From the NCBI GenBank assembly GCA_963849485.1, contig CAWKIF010000065.1:1-64000 (forward strand): a DNA stretch of 64,000 nt, read 5' to 3'. The notes beneath the pieces are model-generated. The model was not told the DNA's origin and did no database searches. It was given only the letters and a program-made list of their open reading frames with translations. The first letter of the stretch is position 1. Every line of letters starts with the position of its first letter. Made by a program: the position numbers and the translations under genes. This document shows, piece after piece, positions 25,446-33,956 of the stretch. The DNA is from CAVTWJ01 sp963849485. GTDB lineage: Bacteria; Oederibacteriota; Muellerivitia; Muellerivitales; Muellerivitaceae.

Positions 25446-27515
25446 TTAAACGGAAGGTTTAGATGGGGTAATCAGTTCCAAGACTTCCTTGGGGTCCGCG
25501 GTCGGCCTTTGGCAATGGTAATTGCGGCAAACGTAGACCGTGGGTTGGCCGTTCAGGCTTTTCCGGCCTTCCACCCATGGGATGAGGACCGACAGATCCT
25601 TCATTTGGGATTCTTCGGCGAAAACCAAAACCTTGTTGGGGAGGAAGGTTTTCTGTAATATCCGGACTAGGTTTTCAGAATTTTTTTTAGGGCCGATTAC
25701 AAATACTTCCGCCGGGCCGTAAAAGTCGAACTGGAAAGCTTGAAGCATCATTGGATAGTTGGAGGCTCCCCGCGCCAGAAGCCCCGAGAAGGCCTGGAGG
25801 ATACGATCCGCCCGCTCCCGATATTCATTTTTGCCCGTGAATTCCGCCAACCGGTAATGGTTCTGGGCGGCCAGGGAATTGCCCGAGGGGATGACCCCAT
25901 CATGCGAGTCCTTAGTACGCGCCAAAAGGCGGTGGGCGTCCTTCTGGTCGTTCCCCGTGAAAAAATAACCGCCGTTTTTCTCATCCCAAAAGAGCCGGGC
26001 CATTTCCTTTTCCAGTTCCAGGGCCCTTCTGAGGTAGGTGGGGTCGAAGGTGCTTTCGTAGAGATCCAATTGGGCGGCCTGGTAAAAGGCGTAATCGTCG
26101 ATGTAACCCTGGATTTCGGAAGGTCCCTTCCGGTAGGTCGCCAGAAGCCGACCTTCTTTGAACAAGTTCTGGTCGATGAAGGCGGACGCCTTTTGCGCGG
26201 CTTTTAGGTAGGATTCGTCCCCCAGCACCTGGTAGCCATAGGCGAGGGAAGAAATCATCAGGCTGTTCCAAGCCGTGAGGATTTTGTCGTCTAAATGTGG
26301 CCGGATTCTCTTGGACCTTTCGGCAAGGACTTTCGCTTTGGCCGCTTCCCACCATTTTTCGTCCCGGCCGATTTGTTTAAATAATTCTGGAAGCGGCTCT
26401 TTCAAATGGAGGATATTTTTCCTCTCAAAGTTTCCACTCTCAGTCACTCCATAGAGGGCGCAAAAGCTGGAACCTTCTTCCGCCCCCAAGACAGCCTTCA
26501 GTTCGGCGGGGGTCCAAACGTAAAATTTTCCTTCCTCCCCCTCGCTGTCCGCGTCCTCGGCGCTGTAAAAACCACCCGAGGGGTCCGTCATATCCCGGAA
26601 TAGATACTGGAAGATCTCCCTCGCCACACGGGCATATTCTTCACGGCCCGTCACCTGGTAGGCCTCCAGGTAAGCGCGGGAAAGCAGAGCGTTATCGTAG
26701 AGCATCTTCTCGAAATGGGGCACCAGCCAGACATCATCGGTGGAATATCGGGCAAAACCTCCCCCCACCTGGTCGTAGATTCCGCCTTGTCCCATTTTGT
26801 CGAGTGTCAATTCCACCATTGGTAAAAGATTTTTATCCCCTGTCTGGTGGTAGAGACGTAATAGAAACTGGATTGCCATGGCGGGGGGGAACTTGGGCGC
26901 TCCCCGAAAACCCCCAGCCCGATTGTCGAAACCCCGTTCCAACTCGCTGCGGGCCTGGATTAAGACTTCTTCATTGAAGGGGGCTTCGGAGCCGGCCTGA
27001 GAGGGGCTCTGGAGCGCCTGGGAGAGCTGCTGGGCTGCCTTTTCCACATCCCCTGATTTATTATTCCAGGCCCGGCTCACGTCCTCCAGGATGGAGGGAA
27101 ACCCGGGGCGGCCATAGCGGGCGTCGGGAGCGAAATAGGTGCCGCCGTAAAAGGGTTTGAGGTCGGGAGTCAGGAATAGGTTGAGGGGCCATCCCCCCTG
27201 GCCGGTGAGCAAGAGGATAGCGTTCATGTAGATCTGGTCCACGTCGGGGCGTTCTTCCCGGTCGACCTTGATGCAAATGAAATTCCCGTTCATGAGATGG
27301 GCGATGGATGCGTTCTCGAAGCTTTCCCGCTCCATCACGTGGCACCAATGGCAGGTGGAATAGCCGATGGAAAGGAAGATGGGCTTGTTCTCGGCTTTCG
27401 CGCGGGTGAAAGCCTCCTCTCCCCAGGGGTACCAATCCACCGGGTTGTGGGCATGCTGGAGCAGGTAGGGACTTTTCTCGCGGACCAGCCGGTTGGTGTG
27501 CTGTGAGGAATCCAT
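25446..27515 (-). CDS. YyaL/SPATA20-type thioredoxin-fold and (alpha/alpha)6 protein
   Basis: About 689 residues. An N-terminal DUF255 thioredoxin-like domain contains the SPYLLQHAHNPVDWYPWG start and a CHWCHVM redox-type motif. A long (alpha/alpha)6-barrel resembling N-acylglucosamine epimerases or glycosidases follows (GGIYDQVGGGFARYSTD, PHFEKMLYDNA, LTAWNSLM). The family is widespread and conserved but has no firm function. A TTG at 27545 would extend the protein by ten residues; the ATG at 27515 has a weak GGGAAG upstream. Confidence 0.9.
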   Translation of the reverse strand: MDSSQHTNRLVREKSPYLLQHAHNPVDWYPWGEEAFTRAKAENKPIFLSIGYSTCHWCHVMERESFENASIAHLMNGNFICIKVDREERPDVDQIYMNAILLLTGQGGWPLNLFLTPDLKPFYGGTYFAPDARYGRPGFPSILEDVSRAWNNKSGDVEKAAQQLSQALQSPSQAGSEAPFNEEVLIQARSELERGFDNRAGGFRGAPKFPPAMAIQFLLRLYHQTGDKNLLPMVELTLDKMGQGGIYDQVGGGFARYSTDDVWLVPHFEKMLYDNALLSRAYLEAYQVTGREEYARVAREIFQYLFRDMTDPSGGFYSAEDADSEGEEGKFYVWTPAELKAVLGAEEGSSFCALYGVTESGNFERKNILHLKEPLPELFKQIGRDEKWWEAAKAKVLAERSKRIRPHLDDKILTAWNSLMISSLAYGYQVLGDESYLKAAQKASAFIDQNLFKEGRLLATYRKGPSEIQGYIDDYAFYQAAQLDLYESTFDPTYLRRALELEKEMARLFWDEKNGGYFFTGNDQKDAHRLLARTKDSHDGVIPSGNSLAAQNHYRLAEFTGKNEYRERADRILQAFSGLLARGASNYPMMLQAFQFDFYGPAEVFVIGPKKNSENLVRILQKTFLPNKVLVFAEESQMKDLSVLIPWVEGRKSLNGQPTVYVCRNYHCQRPTADPKEVLELITPSKPSV

Positions 27516-27590
27516 GCTTCCCAGATTGGGGGAAAAGGCATTCAACTATCAAGAGGAAGGAGAACCTTTTAAAACTGAAAAACCAGATCT

Positions 27591-28061
27591 CTACCGGGCC
27601 AGGGCCAAAAATTGGTTCTGCCGGACCGCCTCATAAAGCACGATCCCGACGGAGGTGGAAAGGTTCAGGCTGCGGATGGAAGTATCCGCCTGGGGAATCC
27701 GGTACATCTTATCCTTGTAGAGCTCGTAAAAATCCTTCGGCAAACCCGCCGTTTCCTTGCCGAAGATCAGGTAGGCGCCGTTGGAAAAATCGGCGTCCCA
27801 ATAGACCCGGGTGCCCTTGGTGGAAAGGAACATCAAGGGAAGACGGGGGTCCATCATTTCCAGAAACTTGTCCCAGGTGGCGTAACGGTGGGGGTTGACC
27901 TTCTCCCAGTAATCCAACCCAGCCCGGAGGAGTTCCTTCTCGTCCAGGTGGAAGCCCAAGCGTCCCACGAGGTGGAGCTGTGCGCCCGCGCCCAGGCAGG
28001 TACGGCCGATATTGCCTGTATTCCAGGGTATCTCAGGCTCGATGAGAACGACGTGAATCAT
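27591..28061 (-). CDS. trmL: tRNA (cytidine(34)-2'-O)-methyltransferase
   Basis: A 156-residue SPOUT enzyme that 2'-O-methylates the wobble base of tRNA-Leu isoacceptors. All family motifs are visible: IPWNTGNIGRTC, LIFGKETAGLP for the SAM-binding knot, and the C-terminal IRSLNLSTSVGIVLYEA. The length is typical of TrmL. It stands alone between the YyaL-type gene and the mprF operon. Confidence 0.92.
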   Translation of the reverse strand: MIHVVLIEPEIPWNTGNIGRTCLGAGAQLHLVGRLGFHLDEKELLRAGLDYWEKVNPHRYATWDKFLEMMDPRLPLMFLSTKGTRVYWDADFSNGAYLIFGKETAGLPKDFYELYKDKMYRIPQADTSIRSLNLSTSVGIVLYEAVRQNQFLALAR

Positions 28062-28187
28062 GGAAGAATCCCTTTTCGCAATGATTTATTTCCCACAAGG
28101 CTGCATATTTTATTTGGAATTGACAAGAAAGGTCTAACTTTTTTCCCTCACTAGGTCTCAACTTGGTGAGGTTCCAGTAACACCGTT

Positions 28188-28787
28188 TTAAGGCGGTGGC
28201 CCAAAGGCAGCAGAAAAAGTCTCCCTCGCCCTGATCTTCCGGCCCGTGGCGGGGTCGTGGGCCACGGTCTCGTTGTTCTTGTCCCCAAAAAAGCTGAATT
28301 TTCGGCGGTGAATGCGGGGGGGCTTCCTGTCCTCCGATGAATCGATATAGGTCACCAGCCAATTCTCGAAACTTTCCACGATGGCACAATGGGTGTCGGT
28401 GTCCTTGTCGTCGATATGGCCGTCGTGGTTTTTATCGTAAGTCTTATTGAAGATCAGGATGTCCCCGGGCCGGATGTCCGCGGCCTTGGGCCGCCGGGTC
28501 TTCTTCTTTTCCAGGTAAATCCTCAAGTCCTTGGTCAGGTTATGGCCTAGGTAGCCGAATTTGCTGAAGAACCGGTCCATTGCCGGGGAGTGGTAACAGG
28601 CCAGCACGAAATGGGAACAATCGACCACGCAGTTGGGTTTGTTCTTTATATACCATTCGGCGTTTTGGATGGCCTCTTCCGGCGCGGCCTGGGTGCCATT
28701 GCCACGGATTTCATAACCCACTGGCGCGCAACCCGCCAAAAGGATCACCAGGATTAAAAAAAGGAAAAGCATGCGGGATCGTCGCAT
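28188..28787 (-). CDS. NlpC/P60-like or CHAP-like lipoprotein
   Basis: A 199-residue lipoprotein: signal peptide with lipobox LAGC (Cys about 19), then a cysteine-peptidase-like domain. Cys in VVDCSHFV is the likely nucleophile, and His in DTHCAIVES the likely base, after the KAADIRPGDILIFN strand common in NlpC/P60 or CHAP folds. The NHDGHIDDKDTDTH segment could bind Ca2+. It probably cleaves cell-wall peptides. It starts five bases after the mprF stop, so it is the last gene of that operon. Confidence 0.7.
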   Translation of the reverse strand: MRRSRMLFLFLILVILLAGCAPVGYEIRGNGTQAAPEEAIQNAEWYIKNKPNCVVDCSHFVLACYHSPAMDRFFSKFGYLGHNLTKDLRIYLEKKKTRRPKAADIRPGDILIFNKTYDKNHDGHIDDKDTDTHCAIVESFENWLVTYIDSSEDRKPPRIHRRKFSFFGDKNNETVAHDPATGRKIRARETFSAAFGPPP

Positions 28788-28791
28788 CGGT

Positions 28792-31371
28792 TTACCCCAT
28801 TTGGCCCCAGCGCGAAATGAGGGCGTGGATGTTGGCGAAAACCACCGAGAGCGGGACTTCGCTGGGCGCGGCCAGGTAGCGGGGCATCCATTCGGGGTTG
28901 TAACGGTCCCTCCGGCGACGGGCCTCCAGGGCATGGTCGGTGTTGGAATGGGGCGAGAGCAGGCCGGGAATCCACCGTTCGAAGGGGGCCAGGGCCCCTT
29001 GGGCCGGGTTGGGCAGGGAAGCGTGCCCCAAGTGGAACCATTTCGTCCCTTTTTGCTTGGCCCAGGCCATGGCTTCCATCGTGAGGAAATCCTCCAACTG
29101 GGCCCTGTCTTCCGAATCGCTCCGCAAGAGGTCAAGGGCCGCCTCGCTTGCGGCGGGGGCCATCCTCAGGCAGGCGAAACCGGTGATCCGTCCTTCCTCT
29201 TTCACAAGGCCTAGGGGAAATTGCCGGATATAGCCTGCGTTAAAAAAGCCGGTGGAGAAACCCTTCTCCCGGGTTTTACGGATCGTTAGCCAGTTCTCCG
29301 AGACCGCCTTTAACTGGGCTATCAAGGCGTCATCATAGGGCGGTTCCAGCACCTCAAAGGAGAACTCTTCCTTCGATTTGAATTGCTGGTAGGCTCCGCG
29401 TAGTTCGGTCCCGGGCAGGTTTTCCAGGCTGAATTTTTCCAGGTCCACCCGGGCAGCCTCCGCGACCTTCAATACCGTCAGGCCCATGTCGAGGTAGAAA
29501 TTAAAATGGTCCTGGTGCACCAAGTAAAAGATCGACCATGCCTTTTTCTTCCGGCACATGTCCTTGAAACGCAGGGCCAGGTCCTCCCTTTCCCTTTCCG
29601 GGCCCACCGGGTCCCCCAGGGTCACCCAGCATTTCCCCTCGATGGCGTACATGAGGAAGGCGTCCTCCCTCTTGTTGAAAAGGATGGCCTTGTCCCCGGT
29701 GAGGGCCAGGAGGGAAGAGGCCCGGGGCGTCTCGCGGAGAATTTCCTTCACCCGGCCCAGGGTTTTCTCGTCGGGCAATTCGGTCTCAGGCTGAGTCGTG
29801 GAAAGCAGGGCGGATATAGAAAAGATGGTCAATACCAGGCTGGTTCCCAGGGTTGAACGGAGGAACCGCGCGGAGTCCAAGGCCAGGTCGAAGGAGGTCC
29901 AGAGATCGATGGAGTAATAATCCAGGATGTGGTAGGAGAAGACCCCGACCCAGATGGAGCCCAGCAGGATGAAAAGGATCGAGGCGATCCAAAATGGCGG
30001 GAACCTTTGCTGGACCAGCGAGGACTTGCGGGGGAAAAGAGGCCGGGTAAAAAGCAAAAACAGGAACAGTACCAGCAAGTAGAGGCTTTGCTGGTAATCA
30101 AACCCCTTGAGAATGCATCCCACCACCCCCAAACCCGTCAGGATCAGGGCCGCCTTATGCGAACCCTCCAGCCGTTTCTGAAGGCCCCGGGCGGTTAACA
30201 GCAGGGCCGCCCCCAACAAACCAACCGTGAAGTGGGAAACCTCGATCACGGAAAGTTGAACCAATTCACCCAGCAACACCATGTGCCGGGGGTGTTCCGG
30301 GACAGCGTTATTAAAGAGAAGGAGTGCTCCCGCCACAAAGGCCATGAAGCCGATGACGGGGGGGCCGAAATCCGGAACCCAGCGGTTGAGGATCTGGAGC
30401 GCGCGGGTGAATCCCTGCTTGTTGCGGATGATCTCCACCACCGCGAAAGTGACAAGGGCCAGGATGAAGGGGATCAGGTAATAGACCAGACGGAAGGCCA
30501 GCATGGCCCCCAGGACATCGGAAGATTTCAGGACGGGGGCTAACAGCAAGGTTACGACCGCCTCGAGGATGCCCAGTCCGCCCGGAACCTGGCTGGCGAA
30601 CCCCGCGATCTGGGCCACCAGATAAATGGCCATGAAAGAAGGCAGGGAGAGTGAATTGGGCGGTAACAAGAGGTAAAGGGCGGTTCCGGAGCAGATCCAA
30701 TCCAAGCTCCCCGCCGCCATCTGGCTCAAGGCGAAGGGCAAGGAGGGTTTTGGAAATACCCACCTCCCCAGCCGGAGGTTATTTTTAAGAAGGATGCTCA
30801 CGCAAAGGTAGGCGGCGATGAGGATCAGGCAGACGACCCCCGTGGAGAAAACAGAGTTGAAAGGTAGGTGGATGGAGGGGGGTAATTCCGGAGGCTGCAG
30901 GAAGAAAAAGATGCTGCCCATGGTGAAAAACCCCACCCAAAAGGTCATGGCGCAGAGCAGGACGACTTTGGCCGCTTCCCCGGCCGTGAGCCCCCAGGCA
31001 GAATAGAGCCGGTAACGGATCCCGCCGCCCGTCAGCACCGAACCTCCAATGTTGTGGCTGAAGGCGTAGGCGATGAAAGACGTCAAGGCCGCCTTGCCGT
31101 AGGAAAGGGTCTTTCCCGTGTGCCTAAGCCCGAGAAAATCATAAAGAGTGAGGGCGAAATAACTGCCGAGTGCGGCCAGGAAGGCCAGGGCAAACTGCTG
31201 GAAGGGGATTTGACGCAGGTAGAGGAGAACCTCATCCGTGTGGCTGAGCTTGACCTCGCGCCGCAAAACCCAAAGGGCCGCGTAAAAGAGGATGAGCGTG
31301 ATGAGGATCCCCGCGGTCTGCATCAACTTCCCGCGGGTTTTCGTTGGTTCCATAGGTTCCATATTTAACAT
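28792..31371 (-). CDS. mprF: Phosphatidylglycerol lysyltransferase/flippase
   Basis: An 859-residue two-domain membrane protein. The N-terminal part (to about 540) has some 14 hydrophobic helices with the flippase signature SHNIGGSVLTGGGIRYRLYS. The C-terminal cytosolic DUF2156 domain (about 550-859) carries the GNAT-like aminoacyl transfer fold, with KAILFNKREDAFLMYAIEGKCWV near its start. It adds lysine or alanine to phosphatidylglycerol and moves the product to the outer leaflet, giving resistance to cationic peptides. It follows two pdxH genes within 33 bases. Confidence 0.92.
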   Translation of the reverse strand: MLNMEPMEPTKTRGKLMQTAGILITLILFYAALWVLRREVKLSHTDEVLLYLRQIPFQQFALAFLAALGSYFALTLYDFLGLRHTGKTLSYGKAALTSFIAYAFSHNIGGSVLTGGGIRYRLYSAWGLTAGEAAKVVLLCAMTFWVGFFTMGSIFFFLQPPELPPSIHLPFNSVFSTGVVCLILIAAYLCVSILLKNNLRLGRWVFPKPSLPFALSQMAAGSLDWICSGTALYLLLPPNSLSLPSFMAIYLVAQIAGFASQVPGGLGILEAVVTLLLAPVLKSSDVLGAMLAFRLVYYLIPFILALVTFAVVEIIRNKQGFTRALQILNRWVPDFGPPVIGFMAFVAGALLLFNNAVPEHPRHMVLLGELVQLSVIEVSHFTVGLLGAALLLTARGLQKRLEGSHKAALILTGLGVVGCILKGFDYQQSLYLLVLFLFLLFTRPLFPRKSSLVQQRFPPFWIASILFILLGSIWVGVFSYHILDYYSIDLWTSFDLALDSARFLRSTLGTSLVLTIFSISALLSTTQPETELPDEKTLGRVKEILRETPRASSLLALTGDKAILFNKREDAFLMYAIEGKCWVTLGDPVGPEREREDLALRFKDMCRKKKAWSIFYLVHQDHFNFYLDMGLTVLKVAEAARVDLEKFSLENLPGTELRGAYQQFKSKEEFSFEVLEPPYDDALIAQLKAVSENWLTIRKTREKGFSTGFFNAGYIRQFPLGLVKEEGRITGFACLRMAPAASEAALDLLRSDSEDRAQLEDFLTMEAMAWAKQKGTKWFHLGHASLPNPAQGALAPFERWIPGLLSPHSNTDHALEARRRRDRYNPEWMPRYLAAPSEVPLSVVFANIHALISRWGQMG

Positions 31372-31404
31372 GAAGTTGAGGGGAAACGGCCTGAAATTAC
31401 AATC

Positions 31405-32178
31405 TTAAGGCGAAAGCCTCTCCCGGAGCCAGTGGGAACCCTTGCGGATATACCTCAAACGGTCATGGAGCCGGTTGGGTTTGCCGCTCCAAAATTCGAA
31501 CCGGTCGGGAGTCAGGCGGAACCCGCCCCAATAGGGGGGACGGGGCACGGCCTTTCCCTTGAACTTCGACTCGAATTCGGCCATCTTTTTTTCCAGGTAA
31601 GCGCGGCCCGGAACCCTCTGGCTTTGACGGGAAACCCAGGCGGAAATTTGGCTTCCCCTGGGACGGGAATGAAAGTAAACGTCCGATTCATGGGCGCTGA
31701 CCCGGCTGACCCACCCGTCCACCCGCACCTGACGGGCGAAGGTGGGCCAATAAAACAAAAGCCCAGCCGCGTCCTTGCGGGCCAGTTCCTTACCCTTTTG
31801 GCTCTCATAGTTCGTGAAGAAGATGAATCCCTTTTTATCCACCCCTTTCAAGAGCACGGTCCGCAAGGCGGGACGGCCGTCCAGCCCCAAGGTGGAAAGA
31901 GTCATGGCGTTGGGGTCGAGCAAGTGGGCCTTTAATGTTTCGGCGAACCATTTTTGATAAAGCTCGAAGGGATCGGCGGGGGAGGACTCCTCGGTCAACC
32001 CCCCTTTTCCATACTCGCGTTTCACCACGGCCAGGGCCCTCAGGGCCTGCTGGAACCAGTAGCGGGAGAAATGGACGGGATTTAACCGGAACCTGGGGCG
32101 GGGGGCCGGTTCGGGGTTGTACTCGCGCCGGATATCGGCAATAGAGTTTTTCTTTTTGGTTTTGGAGAATGAAGTCAT
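31405..32178 (-). CDS. Pyridoxamine 5'-phosphate oxidase paralogue (extended N terminus)
   Basis: About 257 residues with a full PNPOx fold: LRTVLLKGVDKKGFIFFTNYESQKGKELA for FMN binding, ESDVYFHSRPRGSQISAWVS, and the C-terminal PNRLHDRLRY with the PLP-contacting Arg and His. It also has a basic N-terminal extension of some 45 residues. It would oxidise PNP or PMP to PLP. It directly follows a canonical pdxH, so it is probably a duplication with a changed role. The start is uncertain; an upstream start at 32247 would overlap the previous gene. Confidence 0.85.
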   Translation of the reverse strand: MTSFSKTKKKNSIADIRREYNPEPAPRPRFRLNPVHFSRYWFQQALRALAVVKREYGKGGLTEESSPADPFELYQKWFAETLKAHLLDPNAMTLSTLGLDGRPALRTVLLKGVDKKGFIFFTNYESQKGKELARKDAAGLLFYWPTFARQVRVDGWVSRVSAHESDVYFHSRPRGSQISAWVSRQSQRVPGRAYLEKKMAEFESKFKGKAVPRPPYWGGFRLTPDRFEFWSGKPNRLHDRLRYIRKGSHWLRERLSP

Positions 32179-32212
32179 GTGGAAGCTAGTTTTCCCATCC
32201 TTCGGGATCTTT

Positions 32213-32860
32213 TCAAGGCGAAAGCCGGTCGATCGTCCACTTACCATTTGATTTTAGCTTATACCTGAGGCGGTCATGCAGGCGGTTGGCGCGGCCGAAC
32301 CAAAACTCAAACTCGTTGGGGACGAGCCGGTAGCCTCCCCAATGGGGGGGGCGGGGAACCGGTTTGCCGCTGAACTGCTTCTCGAACTTGACCATCCTGT
32401 CCTCGAAGAACTTTCGGCCGGGGATGACCCGGCTCTGGACCGAGGCCCAGGAGGAAATCTGGTTGATCCGGGGCCGCAGGGCGAAGTAATCGTCCGATTC
32501 ACCCGCCGAGACCTTTTGGATTTTTCCCTCGATCCGCACCTGCCTCACCAGGGCGTCCCAATAGAAGAGAATGCTGCCCACCGCTTTTTTGGCGATTTCC
32601 TGTCCCTTCAGGCTTTCGTAATTGGTATAGAAGGCGAAGCCCCTTGTGTCGAAACCCTTCAGGAGGATCGTCCGCATGGAAGGCTTACCGGCGCTGTTGC
32701 AGGTGGCCAGGGTGAAGGCGGTCACGTCCATGGTTTGGTTTTTTAGGGCCTCGCGGAACCATTTCTGGAACAATTGGAATGGATTTGAAGGAAGGGTCTT
32801 CTCAACTAATCCGCGGTTTTTGTAATCCCGGGGCAGGGTTTGAAGGGAAAGTTTGGCCAT
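32213..32860 (-). CDS. pdxH: Pyridoxamine 5'-phosphate oxidase
   Basis: A 215-residue PdxH of normal length. FMN-contact segments MRTILLKGFDTRGFAFYTNYES and LFYWDALVRQVRIEGK are present, as is the C-terminal RPPHWGGYRLVPNEFEFW to NRLHDRLRY block with the substrate-binding Arg and His. It catalyses the last step of PLP formation in the cytoplasm. It is the first gene of a probable four-gene operon (pdxH, pdxH paralogue, mprF, lipoprotein). Confidence 0.93.
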   Translation of the reverse strand: MAKLSLQTLPRDYKNRGLVEKTLPSNPFQLFQKWFREALKNQTMDVTAFTLATCNSAGKPSMRTILLKGFDTRGFAFYTNYESLKGQEIAKKAVGSILFYWDALVRQVRIEGKIQKVSAGESDDYFALRPRINQISSWASVQSRVIPGRKFFEDRMVKFEKQFSGKPVPRPPHWGGYRLVPNEFEFWFGRANRLHDRLRYKLKSNGKWTIDRLSP

Positions 32861-33021
32861 GGCAATCTCCCAAAGGGTCTTTAAGAAACCCGCTTATCAT
32901 AACATTCCCGGAGTCTTGTCGTGATTTCTGGGATGACAAAATCCCCCCCCTATCCGTTACAATATGGCCGAAATTACAGGCGTGCCGGTATCCGGCGCGC
33001 TGTTTTTCTCCAGGCTGTTAT

Positions 33022-33184
33022 ATTGACCCGGAGAGATGACCCGCCCTGAGCGAACGAAGTGAGTCGAAGGGCAGAGTGGGCGTTCGTTTCCCGAAGGGAA
33101 ACGCGACGAAACGCTCCGAAAAGAAAAAATCTAATAAGGATTTCGCTTTGTCCATGGCGGATGACTCGAAATCACACGTTTAGG
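33022..33184 (+). pseudogene. Degenerate, interrupted copy of the 5' part of tRNA-Ser
   Basis: The 17 bases from 33022, leader plus acceptor start, are identical to 33185-33201 before and in the intact tRNA. After a 30-base hairpin insert comes GGCAGAGTGGGCG, which matches the D-arm. Next is a second hairpin-rich insert (GTTTCCCGAAGGGAAAC), and then GATGACTCGAAATCA, which matches the anticodon arm. No T arm follows. This looks like a tRNA-Ser relic broken by small palindromic insertions. Confidence 0.55.
33041..33070. repeat. REP-like palindrome
   Basis: CCCT-GAGCGAACGAAGTGAG-TCGAAGGG is an imperfect palindrome of the type scattered through many bacterial genomes. It interrupts the tRNA relic just after the acceptor-stem sequence. 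Confidence 0.6.
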
Positions 33185-33192
33185 ATTGACCC

Positions 33193-33282
33193 GGAGAGAT
33201 GGCAGAGTGGTCGAATGCGTCTGACTCGAAATCAGATTTACGAGCGATCGTAACGGGGGTTCGAATCCCTCTCTCTCCGCCA
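33193..33282 (+). tRNA. serU: tRNA-Ser (anticodon CGA)
   Basis: A complete class II tRNA with CCA encoded. The acceptor stem GGAGAGA pairs with TCTCTCC (33272-33278), the discriminator is G, and the D arm contains GGCAGAGTGGTCGAATGC. The anticodon loop CTCGAAA has CGA at 33227-33229 and reads UCG serine codons. The long variable arm has a six-base stem (TTACGA/TCGTAA), and the T arm reads GGTTCGAATCC. The identity as serine is firm; the gene name is by analogy. Confidence 0.96.
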
Positions 33283-33321
33283 ATAAAGCCCAGTTCCCCG
33301 ATAGGGGGGCTGGGCTTTATT
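33283..33321 (+). terminator. Terminator after tRNA-Ser
   Basis: A strong hairpin, AATAAAGCCCAG with its complement plus an inner CCCC/GGGG pair, directly after the CCA end and followed by TTATTGTT. Confidence 0.75.
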
Positions 33322-33454
33322 GTTGATGGGGTGGATTCGAACCCCGGAAGGGGTGCGGGGAAACGCTTGTTTCCCCGGCCGTTTAACGGGGTAACATAGG
33401 GGGTCTTTCCCCTATGAGCGCTTTGCGCGGGTTCCAATCCCTCTCTCTCCGCCA
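33322..33454 (+). pseudogene. Hairpin cluster ending in a second tRNA-Ser 3' end
   Basis: Bases 33427-33454 repeat the T arm and acceptor end of the intact tRNA (33255-33282) with only a few mismatches, including the GGTTCC-for-GGTTCG change in the T loop and the terminal CCA. The preceding 100 bases are a row of hairpins (GGGGAAAC-GCTT-GTTTCCCC; CATAGGGG-CCCCTATG). With the left-hand relic it could be the two ends of one old tRNA-Ser, or a direct repeat left by an integration event. Confidence 0.5.
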
Positions 33455-33470
33455 TTTTTTTAATTAATAA

Positions 33471-33956
33471 CTAAATCTGAATCATCTTGCTCTTGTGGTC
33501 CAGGTAATCCTTCAGGACGTACTGGGTCAGTTTATCGGGAGCGGGATAGATCAGGCGCCCCTGGTTCACCCGGTGCATTTGCTCCAGAAAATCCCCCTCG
33601 CCGAAATAACCCCCATCGTACTCGTTGCCCATCATGAAGGTGTTGATGGTGATCTTATCGTCCGTCACCCGGCGCACCTCCCTCATGGTCGCCTCATAAG
33701 TGCGCTCGTTGGGAGGGTAGGTGAGATAGAGGCAGGAACCCTCATAAAAGGCCGTGGGCGCCCCGTCCGTGATCAAGAGGATGCTCTTGTTGCGGGTGTC
33801 GGAATTGGCCAGTTGGACCCGGGCCAGTTCCAGCCCCTTCTGTAGATTGGTGAAATGCTCTGGAATCATGGCCCTTTGACGCTCGGCGCCTTCCCTCGAA
33901 AAATCGACCCTTAAATTCACCGCCCCGCCCATCATCGTCACCGGCTTGGGCGCCAA
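33471..33956 (-). CDS. VWA-domain protein, C-terminal fragment (frameshifted)
   Basis: C-terminal half of a von Willebrand A domain: PKPVTMMGGAVNLRVDFS and the strand ILLITDGAPTAF that carries the TDG of the MIDAS site, followed by FMMGNEYD. It continues the upstream fragment after one surplus G within a G5 run near 33976-33980. The first residues are probably not a genuine start. Confidence 0.8.
   Translation of the reverse strand: MAPKPVTMMGGAVNLRVDFSREGAERQRAMIPEHFTNLQKGLELARVQLANSDTRNKSILLITDGAPTAFYEGSCLYLTYPPNERTYEATMREVRRVTDDKITINTFMMGNEYDGGYFGEGDFLEQMHRVNQGRLIYPAPDKLTQYVLKDYLDHKSKMIQI

Noticed and set aside
28788..29135. N-terminal extension of the peptidase-like lipoprotein
   Set aside because: It overlaps the mprF gene and would bury the lipoprotein signal inside the protein.
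33180..33455. Minus-strand reading frame across the tRNA-Ser region
   Set aside because: It is antisense to the tRNA and reads with the well-known false GIRTP/SDFESDAFDHSA pattern.
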